Shown here piece by piece: positions 39,315 to 48,889 of a DNA stretch of 64,000 nt. The position numbers and the translations under genes are program-made. The DNA lies in contig NZ_MWLQ01000011.1 of the NCBI RefSeq assembly GCF_010634855.1, forward strand, positions 372,001-436,000, written 5' to 3'. The first letter of the stretch is position 1; each line of letters starts with the position of its first letter. A model generated the notes under the pieces. It searched no databases and was not told the DNA's origin. It saw only the letters and a list, made by a program, of their open reading frames with translations. Source of the stretch: Microbacterium sp. B35-30 (GTDB lineage: Bacteria > Actinomycetota > Actinomycetes > Actinomycetales > Microbacteriaceae).

Positions 39315-40256
39315 TCAGACGCCGTCACGGGGTCCGGGCACCGAGCGCGGCATCCGCTGGCAGTGCGCGCAGAAGTGACTCGAGCGATTCGTGAACGACA
39401 CGCGCACGATCGGACGGCCGCATCGGGGACACGGTTCCCCGGTGCGGCCGTACGCGTTGAGCGAGTGGGCGAAGTAGCCTGCCTGGCCGTTCACGTTGAC
39501 GTACTGCGCGTCGAAGCTCGTGCCGCCCTCGGCCAGCGCCTTGTCGAGCACGTGCCGCACCTCGCCCAGCAGGCGGTTCACCGCGCGCGTCGACAGGACC
39601 CGTGCCGGCGTCTCCGGGTGGATGCGCGCAGCCCACAGGGACTCGTCGGCGTAGATGTTGCCGACACCGCTGACGATCGTCTGGTCGAGCAGCACCCGTT
39701 TGATCGCCGAGTCCTTGCGCCGGAGGATGAGTCGGACGGCGGAATCCGAGAATGCGGGATCCAGCGGATCCCGAGCGATGTGGGCGACCTGTGCCGGGAC
39801 GGATGCCTCGGCCCACCCCCGTCCGCCGGGTGCGCCGTCAGCGGTCGGGATCAGGTCGTCGATCGCCAGCGATCCGAACGTCCGCTGGTCCGCGAACACG
39901 ACGGACAGCTCCCCGTGCAGCGGGTGCGCCAGGTCGATGCGAACGCGCTCGTGCCGCTCGGCAGCCGCCCCCGGGGCTCGCAGCAGCATCTGGCCGCTCA
40001 TTCCCAGGTGGCCCACGACGGCATCGGCGGCCGTGCCGCCGCCGGCGTCGGGATGCAGCGGCAGCCACAGGAACTTGCCGCGCCGGGCGGCGGAGAGCAG
40101 GACCCGCCCGGTGAGCCGAGCCTCGAAGTCCGTCGCGTCGCCGGAGTGCCGCGTCAGCGCTCGCTCGTCGAGCACCGTGACGCCGAGCACCAGGGCGCCG
40201 CTGACCGCGGGCGCGAGGCCTGCGCGCACGACCTCGACCTCGGGAAGCTCAGGCAC
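39315..40256 (-). CDS. mutM: Formamidopyrimidine-DNA glycosylase MutM (Fpg)
   Basis: Bifunctional glycosylase/AP lyase for 8-oxoguanine. The GTG at 40256 gives the required N-terminus PELPEVEVV after removal of the initiator, with P2 the Schiff-base nucleophile and E3 beside it; an upstream ATG would bury the proline. The conserved lysine is in ARRGKFLWLPL. The H2TH region has IVSGVGNIYADESLWAARIH and the C-terminal zinc finger CPRCGRPI...CAHCQR. 313 aa. It overlaps the rnc stop by 8 nt. Confidence 0.95.
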   Translation of the reverse strand: MPELPEVEVVRAGLAPAVSGALVLGVTVLDERALTRHSGDATDFEARLTGRVLLSAARRGKFLWLPLHPDAGGGTAADAVVGHLGMSGQMLLRAPGAAAERHERVRIDLAHPLHGELSVVFADQRTFGSLAIDDLIPTADGAPGGRGWAEASVPAQVAHIARDPLDPAFSDSAVRLILRRKDSAIKRVLLDQTIVSGVGNIYADESLWAARIHPETPARVLSTRAVNRLLGEVRHVLDKALAEGGTSFDAQYVNVNGQAGYFAHSLNAYGRTGEPCPRCGRPIVRVSFTNRSSHFCAHCQRMPRSVPGPRDGV

Positions 40257-40950
40257 GCCCGCTGAGGTCGCGCCACGCGGTGAGCGCGGCGGCCATCTCG
40301 GCGTGCTTCTTGCTCGTCCCCGCACCCTCGGCGATGAGGTCGCCGACGGTGACGGCCGCCGTGAAGCGACGATCGTGGTCGGGTCCGGTCGAGGTCACCG
40401 CGTACATCGGGGGCTGCAAGCCGCTGTGCGCGGCGAGCTCCTGCAGCGCGGTCTTCGGATCCATCGCCGCGCCGTAGCGCTCGGGATCTGCGAGCAGCGG
40501 CTCGACGAGCCGCAGCACCAGGCCGGTGGCGGCATCCGTGCCGGCTGACAGGTAGGCGGCCCCGAAGATCGCCTCCATCGTGTCGGCGAGGATCGAGTCC
40601 TTGTCGCGACCGCCGGTGAGGATCTCGCCCCGGCCGAGCAGGAGGTGCTCCCCCAGGCCGATGCCGCGGGCGATCTCGGCGAGGGCGACGGTGGAGACGA
40701 CACCGGCACGTCGCTTAGCGAGTGCGCCCTCTTCGAGGTCGGGGTGTCCGGTGAACAGTCGCACCGTCACGGCGAGACCCAGCACCGAGTCGCCGAGGAA
40801 CTCGAGACGCTCGTTGTTCGGCCCCTGCCCGTGCTCGTACGCCCACGACCGATGCGTGAGCGCCAGCGACAGAAGCTCGGGGTCGATGACGACTCCGAGC
40901 TTCTGTGTGAGGTCAGCGTGCGCGATGCTCTCGGCAGCGACGTCTGTCAC
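40249..40950 (-). CDS. rnc: Ribonuclease III
   Basis: Double-strand-specific RNase that processes rRNA precursors. The RNase III signature NNERLEFLGDSVLGL is at residues 45-59, and catalytic acidic residues continue in DKDSILADTMEAIFGAAYL. A dsRNA-binding domain occupies about 162-230 (DPKTALQELAAHSGLQPPMY, GAGTSKKHAEMAAALTAW). GTG start at 40950, 15 nt after the rpmF stop. 233 aa. Confidence 0.96.
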   Translation of the reverse strand: MTDVAAESIAHADLTQKLGVVIDPELLSLALTHRSWAYEHGQGPNNERLEFLGDSVLGLAVTVRLFTGHPDLEEGALAKRRAGVVSTVALAEIARGIGLGEHLLLGRGEILTGGRDKDSILADTMEAIFGAAYLSAGTDAATGLVLRLVEPLLADPERYGAAMDPKTALQELAAHSGLQPPMYAVTSTGPDHDRRFTAAVTVGDLIAEGAGTSKKHAEMAAALTAWRDLSGRA

Positions 40951-40965
40951 GTCAGTGCGCGATGA

Positions 40966-41175
40966 TCAGACGTCGGCGACCTTGCGGCCCTTGTACTCGA
41001 GGAACAGCTCAGTGCCCTGCGAGTCGGTGACGACCTTCGCCTGGTGAGGACGGCTGTAGACCTTCTTGCCGTTCTCGATCGTGGTCGTCAGCGTGATGGG
41101 CGCCGCCTTCCACTGAGCGCGACGCGAACGAGTGTTGGAGCGGGAGACCTTCCGCTTCGGGGGGTTACCTGCCAT
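40966..41175 (-). CDS. rpmF: 50S ribosomal protein L32
   Basis: 69 aa, starting MAGNPPKRKVSRSNTRSRRA as in actinobacterial L32. No cysteines are present, so this is the zinc-independent form. It lies between the DUF177 gene and rnc, the usual order. Confidence 0.95.
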   Translation of the reverse strand: MAGNPPKRKVSRSNTRSRRAQWKAAPITLTTTIENGKKVYSRPHQAKVVTDSQGTELFLEYKGRKVADV

Positions 41176-41209
41176 GACTTGCTCTCTTCTGTGTTCTCGA
41201 CGCCGGGAA

Positions 41210-41761
41210 TCAACCGCGGGGGCGCGGTGCTTCGTCGTCGTGGTCTGTGGTGTAGTCCTGGAGCGCGGCCCAACGTGGATCGAGGGGCTCGCTCAGCTGC
41301 GATCCGGCGCTATCGGCCAGTCGCTCGCCCGTGACCGGATCGAGGCCGGGGCAATCCGGCTGGCACACCGGCTGAAACGGAAGCGACAGGACGACCGCTT
41401 CCCTGACCAGAGTTTCAAGATCCACGTGATCGTCTTGAACCTCGAAGTCAGCTTCTTCCTCCCCAGGATACGCGAAAAGCTCCTGAAACTCGACTTGGAG
41501 CCCCTCGGTGATGTCGGTGAGGCACCGGCTGCAGACGCCGGAGTACTCGGTGTCGATGTCGCCGGAGGCGAGAATGCCCTCGTGCACGGACTCGAGCCGC
41601 ACCTCGACGACGACCGGCTCCCCCTCGGGGATGGATACCAGGCCCTCTCCCCACTTCGCGGGTGCCGGGACCTCGATGGTGTGCTCGCGCATCTCGCCGG
41701 AGCGGTGGATGATGTCGCGGATCGGAAGGACGAACGGACCCGTCACATGCTTTCTGGCCAC
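41210..41761 (-). CDS. DUF177 (YceD) protein, 23S rRNA accumulation factor type
   Basis: 183 aa of the YceD/DUF177 family that precedes rpmF in most bacteria. Family features: PFVLPIRDIIHRSGEMREH, the CXXC pair in GVCSRCLTDITEGLQVEF and a second Cys pair in PVCQPDCPG, with an acidic middle (PGEEEADFEVQDDHVDLETL). The E. coli homologue is needed for 23S rRNA accumulation; the role here is inferred. GTG start at 41761 gives the conserved N-terminus. Confidence 0.9.
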   Translation of the reverse strand: MARKHVTGPFVLPIRDIIHRSGEMREHTIEVPAPAKWGEGLVSIPEGEPVVVEVRLESVHEGILASGDIDTEYSGVCSRCLTDITEGLQVEFQELFAYPGEEEADFEVQDDHVDLETLVREAVVLSLPFQPVCQPDCPGLDPVTGERLADSAGSQLSEPLDPRWAALQDYTTDHDDEAPRPRG

Positions 41762-41787
41762 GACTCCAGCCTAGCCGCGGTTCCTGG

Positions 41788-42285
41788 TCAGATGCCCCGC
41801 GCGCCGGTGTCGAGGAACCGCGCCACCGCCGACGGCACGTACGGCGAGACGTCGCCGCCGAGCGCGGCGACCTGACGCACCAGCGAGCTCGACACGAGCG
41901 CGTGCGCGGGGTCGGGCAGGAGGAACACCGTCTCGACGTGCGCGAGGTGGCGGTTCACGATCGCCATCGGCGTCTCGTACGCCACGTCGATCTGCGAGCG
42001 GATGCCCTTCACCAGGACGCTCGCCCCGACATCCGTCGCGTAGTCGACCAGCAGGCCCATGCTCCACGAGGCCACGACGACCTCGCCGTCGATGTCGCTC
42101 TCGGCGATGGACTGCTCGAGTAGCGCCTGACGCTGCGCGATCGGCAGCATGGCCTCTTTACCGGGGTTGTGCACGACGAGCACGTGGAGCTCGTCGTAAA
42201 GCGACGCGGCGCGGCGGATCACGTCGAGATGACCGAGCGTCGGCGGATCGAACGAACCAGGGACGACGGCGATCCGGCTGCTCAT
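41788..42285 (-). CDS. coaD: Phosphopantetheine adenylyltransferase
   Basis: Fourth step of coenzyme A synthesis. The nucleotidyltransferase motif [15 protein letters not shown] is at the N-terminus and the second motif [18 protein letters not shown] near the C-terminus. 165 aa, ATG start. It lies between recG and DUF177 on the same strand with short gaps. Confidence 0.96.
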   Translation of the reverse strand: MSSRIAVVPGSFDPPTLGHLDVIRRAASLYDELHVLVVHNPGKEAMLPIAQRQALLEQSIAESDIDGEVVVASWSMGLLVDYATDVGASVLVKGIRSQIDVAYETPMAIVNRHLAHVETVFLLPDPAHALVSSSLVRQVAALGGDVSPYVPSAVARFLDTGARGI

Positions 42286-42329
42286 GCCGACCAGCCTACT
42301 GGGCGCCTCGAGGTCGAATCCGCCGCGCG

Positions 42330-44492
42330 TCAGTTCTTCGCGAGGGCCGCGCGCTCGGCCATTCCGACGTTGCGTTCGAGCGCGGCGGACAGACCAGGAT
42401 GCCGCTGCAGCGCGGGGTCGTCGGCCAGCACCTGCTCGGCCGCGATCCGCGCCTCGGCGATGATGTCGGCATCCTTCACCACCCGCAGGAGGCGCAGCGA
42501 CGACCGCGCGCCGGACTGCGCGTCGCCCAGGACGTCGCCCTCCCCCCGCAGCTCGAGATCGACCTCGGCCAGCGCGAAGCCGTCCAGAGTCGAAGCGACG
42601 GCTTCGACGCGATCGCGCGCCGGGGTGCCGCGGGGCGCCTCGGTGACCAGCAGGCAGAGGCCCGGGATGCCGCCACGACCGACGCGACCGCGCAGCTGAT
42701 GAAGCTGCGACACGCCGAACCGGTCGGCCTCGAGGATCGCCATCGTCGACGCGTTCGGCACGTCCACGCCGACCTCGACCACTGTCGTCGCCACCAGCAC
42801 GTCGATGTCACCGCGGGCGAACGCCTGCATGACGGCATCCTTCTCGTCAGAGGGCATCTTGCCGTGCAGCATCTCGACACGGATGTCGGAGAACGACGAA
42901 TGCCGCGACAGCAGGTCTGCGACCTGCACGACTCCCCAGCGCGTGCGGGCCGTCTCACCGCCGACGTCTCCGGGCGGCTCGTCGGCGGTGTCGTCCTTGG
43001 TGAGCGCCTCGGCGTCGATGGCGGCGCAGACGACGAACCCCTGGCGCCCCTGGCCGACCTCCTCGGCGATGCGCTCCCACACCCGCCCGAACCAGCCGGG
43101 ATGCTCGGCCAGCGGAGCGACGAACGTCTCGATACCCGCGCGCCCGGCCGGCATCGTGCGGATGGTCGAGACGTCCAGGTCGCCGAAGACCGTCATCGCC
43201 ACGGTGCGCGGGATGGGCGTCGCGGTCAGCACCAGCGCATGCGGCGACGAGCCCTTCGCGCGCAGCGACTCGCGCTGCTCGACGCCGAAGCGGTGCTGCT
43301 CGTCGACCACGACCAGACCGAGGTCGGCGAACGTGGTGCTCTCGCTGAGGAGGGCATGGGTGCCGACGACGATGCGCGCCTGGCCGGATGCGGCGCGCAG
43401 CGCGGCCTTGCGCCGCTCTGCCGCGGGCAGCTGCCCGGTGAGCAGGGTGGGCATCAGCTCGGGGGCGAGCTGCGGGCCCAGCATCCGGGCGATGGAGCGC
43501 ACGTGCTGCCCCGCCAGCACCTCTGTCGGGGCGATGAGCGCCGACTGGCCGCCGGACTCGGCGACCTGCAGCATCGCGCGCAGAGCGACGAGCGTCTTGC
43601 CCGAGCCGACCTCACCCTGCACCAGGCGGTTCATCGGCCAGTCGCCCTGGAGATCGCGGGCCACGTCATCGCCGACACTGACCTGGTCGGGCGTGCGGGG
43701 GAACGGCAATGCTGCGTCGAACCGCTCCAGCAGCGCCCCGGGAGCCCGGCGTGTCGCAGACAGCGCCCGGACGAACTGTCGCTGCTGCAGGAGTGCGACC
43801 TGCAGGACGAAGGCCTCCTGCATGCGCAGCGTCGCGCGCGCCGGCTCGATCTCCTCCAGGGCCTTCGGCCGGTGGATGCGCTCGATCGCCGTGCGGGCGT
43901 CGAGCAGCCCGTGCCGCGCGCGAAGCTCGTCGGTGAGCGGGTCCGGGACATCGCCGAGCCCATCGAGCACGAGGTCGACGATCTTCTGCAGCTGCCAGCT
44001 GGCGATCGTGCTCGTCGCCGGGTAGATGGGGATGGGCAGGTTCACGTTCGCCTCGGCCTGAAGGCGGGCCTGCTCCTCGTCGTCGAACAGCTCGTAGTCG
44101 GGGTGGGCGAGCTGCTTCGCGCCGCGATACTCCCCCACCTTTCCGGCGAAGATGCCGCGCCGGCCAGGCTTGAGGTCCTTGACGCGCCAGGCCTGGTTGA
44201 AGAACGTCAGCGACAGCTCGCCGTTGCCGTCGCTGATCACCACCTCGAGCAGCGACCCGTTCCGGTTCTTCATGCGCCGTTCGCTCGCCCGCCGGACCTC
44301 GGCCACGATCGTCACCGGCTCGCCCACCGGAAGCGAGGAGATCTGCGTCAGCTCGCCTCGACGCGCGTACCGGCGGGGATAGTGCGCCATCAGGTCGCCG
44401 ACCGTCGTCATGCCGAAGGCACGCTCGAGCGCCGCCGCGGTCTTGCCGCCGACCGCGCCGCCGAGGCTCGAGTCGAGGGTGAAGGACGCCAT
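42330..44492 (-). CDS. recG: ATP-dependent DNA helicase RecG
   Basis: Remodels stalled replication forks and branched DNA. The N-terminal wedge/OB region (residues about 30-140: [38 protein letters not shown]) precedes the helicase core with Walker [13 protein letters not shown] (292-303), the DEAH-like box [12 protein letters not shown], motif [15 protein letters not shown] and motif VI region [17 protein letters not shown]. 720 aa, normal length. First gene of recG-coaD-DUF177-rpmF-rnc-mutM; it diverges from the acyltransferase at 44608. Confidence 0.96.
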   Translation of the reverse strand: MASFTLDSSLGGAVGGKTAAALERAFGMTTVGDLMAHYPRRYARRGELTQISSLPVGEPVTIVAEVRRASERRMKNRNGSLLEVVISDGNGELSLTFFNQAWRVKDLKPGRRGIFAGKVGEYRGAKQLAHPDYELFDDEEQARLQAEANVNLPIPIYPATSTIASWQLQKIVDLVLDGLGDVPDPLTDELRARHGLLDARTAIERIHRPKALEEIEPARATLRMQEAFVLQVALLQQRQFVRALSATRRAPGALLERFDAALPFPRTPDQVSVGDDVARDLQGDWPMNRLVQGEVGSGKTLVALRAMLQVAESGGQSALIAPTEVLAGQHVRSIARMLGPQLAPELMPTLLTGQLPAAERRKAALRAASGQARIVVGTHALLSESTTFADLGLVVVDEQHRFGVEQRESLRAKGSSPHALVLTATPIPRTVAMTVFGDLDVSTIRTMPAGRAGIETFVAPLAEHPGWFGRVWERIAEEVGQGRQGFVVCAAIDAEALTKDDTADEPPGDVGGETARTRWGVVQVADLLSRHSSFSDIRVEMLHGKMPSDEKDAVMQAFARGDIDVLVATTVVEVGVDVPNASTMAILEADRFGVSQLHQLRGRVGRGGIPGLCLLVTEAPRGTPARDRVEAVASTLDGFALAEVDLELRGEGDVLGDAQSGARSSLRLLRVVKDADIIAEARIAAEQVLADDPALQRHPGLSAALERNVGMAERAALAKN

Positions 44493-44607
44493 GAGTCGAG
44501 TCTAGGATCCGCCGCCGACGACCGTCGGCGAACCCACAGCGCGCAGGTCGGGGAGCCACGGCGGCCACTGTCGGCCGAAGCACAGCGGGAAATCGTATGG
44601 TTGCGGG

Positions 44608-45186
44608 ATGCTCCGACGACTCCTCTCCCGTGTCTACTGGGCCTGCAGTCGCTGGACGCTGTCCACCGAACCGGCCCCGGATCGCCCCACCGTCCTGCTG
44701 GGCGCGCCGCACACCTCGAACTGGGACTTCGTGCTCATGCTCGGCATCGCGTGGCGGCTGCGCATGCCGGTGCGCTGGCTCGGCAAGGCGAGTCTGTTCC
44801 GCGGCTGGAAGGGACCGATCATGCGCGGCCTCGGCGGCATCCCCGTCGACCGCGCCGACCCCTCCCGCGTCGTCGGCGACGTCGTCGCACGGATCCACGC
44901 GGGCGAGGTGTTCGGCCTCGTCGTCACCCCCGAGGGCACACGCGGCTCCAGCTCCTACTGGAAGTCCGGCTTCTATCGCATCGCCCGCGCGGCGGGGCTG
45001 CCGGTCACGCTCGGCTACGTGGACCGCACCACGATGACGACGGGTCTCGGCCCCACGATCGAGCTCACCGGGGACGTCGGCGCCGACATGGATGTCATCC
45101 GCGCGTTCTACGCCGACAAGTCCGGCCTCCACCCGGAGCTGCGCACCGAACCGCGCCTGCGCGAAGAGGACGCCGCGATCGCGTGA
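44608..45186 (+). CDS. 1-acyl-sn-glycerol-3-phosphate acyltransferase-like protein
   Basis: 192-aa PlsC-superfamily protein. Motif I appears as PHTSNWDFVLMLGIA (H-x4-D), motif II as RWLGKASLFRGWKGPIMRGL and motif III as VVTPEGTRGSSS. It is shorter than the canonical PlsC at 51034-51798 and belongs to a compact subgroup seen in actinobacteria and proteobacteria whose acceptor is uncertain. No clear transmembrane helix except a possible short N-terminal one. It is followed by rsmD after 39 nt. Confidence 0.85.
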   Translation: MLRRLLSRVYWACSRWTLSTEPAPDRPTVLLGAPHTSNWDFVLMLGIAWRLRMPVRWLGKASLFRGWKGPIMRGLGGIPVDRADPSRVVGDVVARIHAGEVFGLVVTPEGTRGSSSYWKSGFYRIARAAGLPVTLGYVDRTTMTTGLGPTIELTGDVGADMDVIRAFYADKSGLHPELRTEPRLREEDAAIA

Positions 45187-45225
45187 GCGCCGCTCCGAGC
45201 GGACTCGCCTCGATATCGTGAAGCT

Positions 45226-45834
45226 GTGACACGCATCATCTCCGGGCGAGCCGGCTCGATCGTGCTCGACGTCCCCGACGCGGGCACGCGGCCCACGAGC
45301 GACCGCGTGCGCGAATCGCTCTTCGGTGCGCTGCAGTCGGCCGGTGTGCTGCACGGTGCGGCAGTGCTCGACCTCTACGCCGGCTCGGGCGCGCTCGGGC
45401 TGGAGGCGGTCAGTCGGGGCGCGGCATCCGCGGATCTCGTCGAGAAGTCACCGCGAGCGGCGGCGGTCGCGCAGCGCAACGCCGGCCGCGTGGCCAAAGC
45501 CGTCGGCACCCAGGTCGCCCTGCGCGTGCACCGCACCGCCGCCGACGCGTTCCTGCGGACGGCCCGCGGCCCGTTCGACATCGTCTTCCTCGATCCGCCC
45601 TACGACGTGGGCGAGTCCGAGCTCGCCGCGACTCTCGCGCTGCTCGTCCCGCTTCTCGCGGACAGCGCCGAGGTGATCGTCGAGCGGGCATCGCGCTCAC
45701 CCGAGCCCGCGCTCCCGGCCGGGCTGGTCGCGACCCGTTCCAAGCGCTACGGCGACACGACGCTGTGGTGGGCGACCACCCGCGAGGCCGAGGCGGGCGC
45801 CGGCGGCGACACGATCAGCGGATCAGCCGGCTGA
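45226..45834 (+). CDS. rsmD: 16S rRNA (guanine966-N2)-methyltransferase RsmD
   Basis: Starts TRIISGRAGSIVLDVP and has RPTSDRVRESLFGAL, the SAM-binding loop VLDLYAGSGALGLEAVSRG, and the catalytic motif DIVFLDPPYDVG. 202 aa, GTG start. Its last 12 nt overlap the end of the convergent serine hydrolase gene. Confidence 0.94.
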   Translation: MTRIISGRAGSIVLDVPDAGTRPTSDRVRESLFGALQSAGVLHGAAVLDLYAGSGALGLEAVSRGAASADLVEKSPRAAAVAQRNAGRVAKAVGTQVALRVHRTAADAFLRTARGPFDIVFLDPPYDVGESELAATLALLVPLLADSAEVIVERASRSPEPALPAGLVATRSKRYGDTTLWWATTREAEAGAGGDTISGSAG

Positions 45835-47193
45835 CGACGGTGCCTCGCGGATGGGGGCAGTGGCGGGCGGGCCGCTCCAGACATCCGGGCCGTCGAAGCC
45901 GACATCGCGGGTGATCGTCAGCTCACCACTCGGAGACAGCCGGATGCGGAAGGTCACCGGGTCTTTGAGTACGCGCAGCAGCGCGATGAAGTCGCCTCCC
46001 CGCCACCCGCCGGATACCGCGACCCGGTCGCCGAACCATTCGCGTTCTCCGTCGAGTACGAGTTCGCCGACGGCCCACTCGTCCGGCGCGCAGGCGAGCT
46101 CGACCCCATTGATCGCCAGGGACTCCGGCCCGATCCGCAGTCGCGCGATCGGTCCTGCCGTGTAGGCGTACTCGAGCTCCGTGTCGCGCTGCGCGCCACC
46201 CGCCGGTGGGATCACGAGGGGCGACGGGAGCGAAGCCTCGGCTTCGGTGGTGTCGAACGCCGGCAACAGCTCGCTCCAGATGGCAGCGGGCGGCAGGTGC
46301 ATGTTCTCCAATCCCCCGGTGATCGCCACGACCGCGTCCTGCTCGGGCAGCACAATGACGTACTGGCCGAACGCACCATCGCCGCGGTAGGCACCGTCGG
46401 GGCACCGCCAGAACTGGAAGCCGTACCCCTGCTGGTCCCAGTGCCCGCTCGCCTCGTCGCCGTTGGCGATCTGCGCACTCGTGGCGAGGTCGATCCACTG
46501 CGCGGGCACCAGCTGGTCGCCGTGCCATTCACCGCGCTGCAGCAGCAGCTGCCCGAACGCGGCGAGCTCCTCGGCGCGGATCATGAGCCCGTAGCCGCCC
46601 GCGTCCACGCCGGTAGGGCTCTGCAGCCACCACGGCTCCTGGAAGCCGAGCGGCGCGAACAGGCGCGGCGTGAGGTAGTCGAGCAGGCGCTCGCCGGTGC
46701 GTCGCTGCACGATCTCGGACAGGAGGTAGGTGGCGGCGGTGTTGTACAGCCAGTGCGTTCCGGGCGCGAACTCCAGTTCGGCGGCGAGGATCGCGCGGGC
46801 CCACTGGTCGGAGGCGTGCCACTCCGGCTCTGCGGCGTGCCCTGTCGACATCGTCAGCAGGTGGCGGACGCTCAGGGCGCCGAGCTGCGGCGACGGCTCC
46901 TCGGGCACGAGATCGGGCAGCAGATGCACGACGAGATCGTCCAGCGCCAACAGTCGCTCGTCGATAGCGAGACCCACGGCCGTCGACGTGAAGCTCTTGC
47001 TCACCGAGTACATCGCGTGCGGAGCATCCCGTTCATACGGCGCCCACGTCGCCGCGAGCACGACATGGCCGTGCCTGATCACGGTCACCGTGTGGACGTG
47101 CTCGATCGCGTCGAGGGCCGACACGAGACGCGCTAGTGCCGCGGTGGGAACACCCTGGTCTTCGGGCCGCGATCGCGGCAGCAGGTCGGTCAT
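45823..47193 (-). CDS. Serine hydrolase of the beta-lactamase (class C / PBP4*) family
   Basis: 456-aa cytoplasmic-looking protein (no signal peptide). The S-x-x-K motif is S63-V-S-K66 in MYSVSKSFTS, and the second motif is the YN at 150-151 in THWLYNTAATYLLSEIVQR. The C-terminal part (after about residue 340) is a beta-rich domain (DTELEYAYTAGPIARLRIGP). Homologues include esterases, amidases and 6-aminohexanoate-dimer hydrolases, so the substrate is open. The ATG at 47193 is used; a GTG at 47202 would add three residues. It overlaps the rsmD 3' end by 12 nt. Confidence 0.82.
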   Translation of the reverse strand: MTDLLPRSRPEDQGVPTAALARLVSALDAIEHVHTVTVIRHGHVVLAATWAPYERDAPHAMYSVSKSFTSTAVGLAIDERLLALDDLVVHLLPDLVPEEPSPQLGALSVRHLLTMSTGHAAEPEWHASDQWARAILAAELEFAPGTHWLYNTAATYLLSEIVQRRTGERLLDYLTPRLFAPLGFQEPWWLQSPTGVDAGGYGLMIRAEELAAFGQLLLQRGEWHGDQLVPAQWIDLATSAQIANGDEASGHWDQQGYGFQFWRCPDGAYRGDGAFGQYVIVLPEQDAVVAITGGLENMHLPPAAIWSELLPAFDTTEAEASLPSPLVIPPAGGAQRDTELEYAYTAGPIARLRIGPESLAINGVELACAPDEWAVGELVLDGEREWFGDRVAVSGGWRGGDFIALLRVLKDPVTFRIRLSPSGELTITRDVGFDGPDVWSGPPATAPIREAPSSAG

Positions 47194-47240
47194 CGAGCCC
47201 ACAGTAGCGGCGAGCCCGACATCGACGCACCGGGTGGTGC

Positions 47241-48236
47241 TCAGCCCGTGCGGGCGTCCCAGTCGCGATAGGGATCCCAGCCGCCGCGGCCTTCGAACGG
47301 CCCGCCGTCGATCAGGACGGCGTGCTCGCCGCGCGCCCGCACCGTGCCGACGCGCACGAACCCGTGCGGCAGGGCCCGGCCACCAGGGAACGCCGCCAGC
47401 AGCGCGTGGTCCTCGCCCCCTCCGAGCGCCGATGCGGGATCCGCGCCGAGAAGCGACGATTCCAGCGCGAGGGTGACACCGGATGCCGCCGCCAGCCGTG
47501 AGGCGTCCAGCACGAGGCCGTCCGAGACATCCATCATCGCGGTGGCCCCCGCGTCCGCGGCCTCGGGACCGAGCCAGACCGGAGGCGACGGCCGGAGCTG
47601 TGCGACGAGATCGGTGAGCTCCTCCGGTTCGAGCACGCGCTCGTCGACCGCAGTCGGCGTCCCCGCGGCATCCGTGAAGCGCTCGAAAAGGATGCGCAGG
47701 CCACGCGCCGCTCTGCCGAGCTCACCCGCGACCGCCACGACGTCACCCACCCGCGCACCTGAGCGGAGCACGGGCGCGCGTCCCGCCAAGGCGCCGAGCG
47801 CTGTCACCGCGACGGTGAGCGTGTCCGACACGGTGAGGTCGCCGCCCTCGACCCGGCAGCCGGGCGCCAGATCGCGACACGCTGCTCGCAGTCCGTCGGC
47901 GATGCCGGTGACGAACGACAGTCGCGTCGCGTCGGGCATCGCCAGCGCCACCAGCAATGCGGTCGGCGTCGCACCCATCGCGGCGATGTCGGCGAGGTTG
48001 ACGGCGGCCGCCTTGTAGCCGAGGTCGAAGGCGCTCGACCAGGCGAGCCGGAAATCAGGGCCGTGGACGAGCGTGTCGACGGTCGCGACCACGCGCCCGT
48101 CGGCGGTCGCGATCACGGCGGCGTCGTCACCGGGACCGACGAGGGCGTTCGACTCACCGAGCCGCTCCAGGATGCTGCGAAGAATGGTCCCCTCGCTGAG
48201 CTCCCCCACCGTCGGATCCCCGTGCGCGCCATCCAC
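47241..48236 (-). CDS. thiL: Thiamine-monophosphate kinase
   Basis: Phosphorylates thiamine phosphate to thiamine pyrophosphate. AIR-synthase fold motifs: GPGDDAAVIATADGRVVATV, DTLVHGPDFR, VNLADIAAMGATPTALLVAL, VEGGDLTVSD, MDVSDGLVLDASRLA and GGEDHALLAAFPGG. 331 aa, GTG start at 48236. It diverges from the DUF3515 lipoprotein gene. Confidence 0.94.
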   Translation of the reverse strand: MDGAHGDPTVGELSEGTILRSILERLGESNALVGPGDDAAVIATADGRVVATVDTLVHGPDFRLAWSSAFDLGYKAAAVNLADIAAMGATPTALLVALAMPDATRLSFVTGIADGLRAACRDLAPGCRVEGGDLTVSDTLTVAVTALGALAGRAPVLRSGARVGDVVAVAGELGRAARGLRILFERFTDAAGTPTAVDERVLEPEELTDLVAQLRPSPPVWLGPEAADAGATAMMDVSDGLVLDASRLAAASGVTLALESSLLGADPASALGGGEDHALLAAFPGGRALPHGFVRVGTVRARGEHAVLIDGGPFEGRGGWDPYRDWDARTG

Positions 48237-48293
48237 CTCACCACGCTACCGCGGTCGGCGAAGCAGCCTGCCGCGCCGGGTTAGCCTGGAGCG

Positions 48294-48821
48294 GTGCGTG
48301 TTCTTCCCTCCCCGGTCGCGATCAGGCCGGTCGCGATCAGGCTCGTCGCGATCGGAATGGCCGCGGTCGCCGCGATCGGCTTGACGGGGTGCACCTCGAC
48401 CGTCGACCTCGATCCTGCCGAGTCCGCGAACGACCCGCTGTGTGCGGAGATCACGTCGAACCTGCCCGGCACGGTCAGCGAACAGCCGCGCCGGTGGACG
48501 GACGCCCAGGCCACGGGTGCGTGGGGCGAGCCCGCGAAGGTGCTGCTGACATGCGGCGTCGAGCCTCCGGGGCCCACGACCCTGCGCTGCGAGAGCGTGG
48601 CAGGCGTCGACTGGATCGTCGACGACTCCGATGCGCCGCGCTTCCGGCTCACGACGTTCGGCCGCACTCCGGCCGTCGAGATCTACCTCGACACCACCGC
48701 CGATGAGAACGGCGAGGGGGCGTCCAGCCGCGATGTCCTCGACGCGCTGTCGCCGATCGTGAGCGTGCTGCCGGTCGACGGGCAGTGCCTCGAACGCGAC
48801 GACGCGACGCCCGTCCCCTGA
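48294..48821 (+). CDS. DUF3515 family lipoprotein
   Basis: 175 aa. A long N-terminal hydrophobic signal (IRLVAIGMAAVAAIGLTGC, lipobox LTGC) precedes a compact domain with LCAEITSNLPGTV, three further cysteines (LLTCGVEPPG, LRCESVAGVDWIVDD, DGQCLERD) and FGRTPAVEIYLD. This pattern is the actinobacterial DUF3515 family, usually encoded near ddl and thiL; its function is unknown. GTG start with GGAG close upstream. Confidence 0.82.
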   Translation: MRVLPSPVAIRPVAIRLVAIGMAAVAAIGLTGCTSTVDLDPAESANDPLCAEITSNLPGTVSEQPRRWTDAQATGAWGEPAKVLLTCGVEPPGPTTLRCESVAGVDWIVDDSDAPRFRLTTFGRTPAVEIYLDTTADENGEGASSRDVLDALSPIVSVLPVDGQCLERDDATPVP

Positions 48822-48889
48822 CACGCCGGCGCTTCGGGACGACGCAGCGCACACCGACGCACGGCTCGGCCGAACGCCGGACGCGCGCC

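Noticed and set aside
42399-45221. A 940-codon open frame on the plus strand opposite recG
   Set aside because: Low-complexity His/Arg/Asp-rich translation antisense to recG. It also runs through the acyltransferase gene in the wrong frame.
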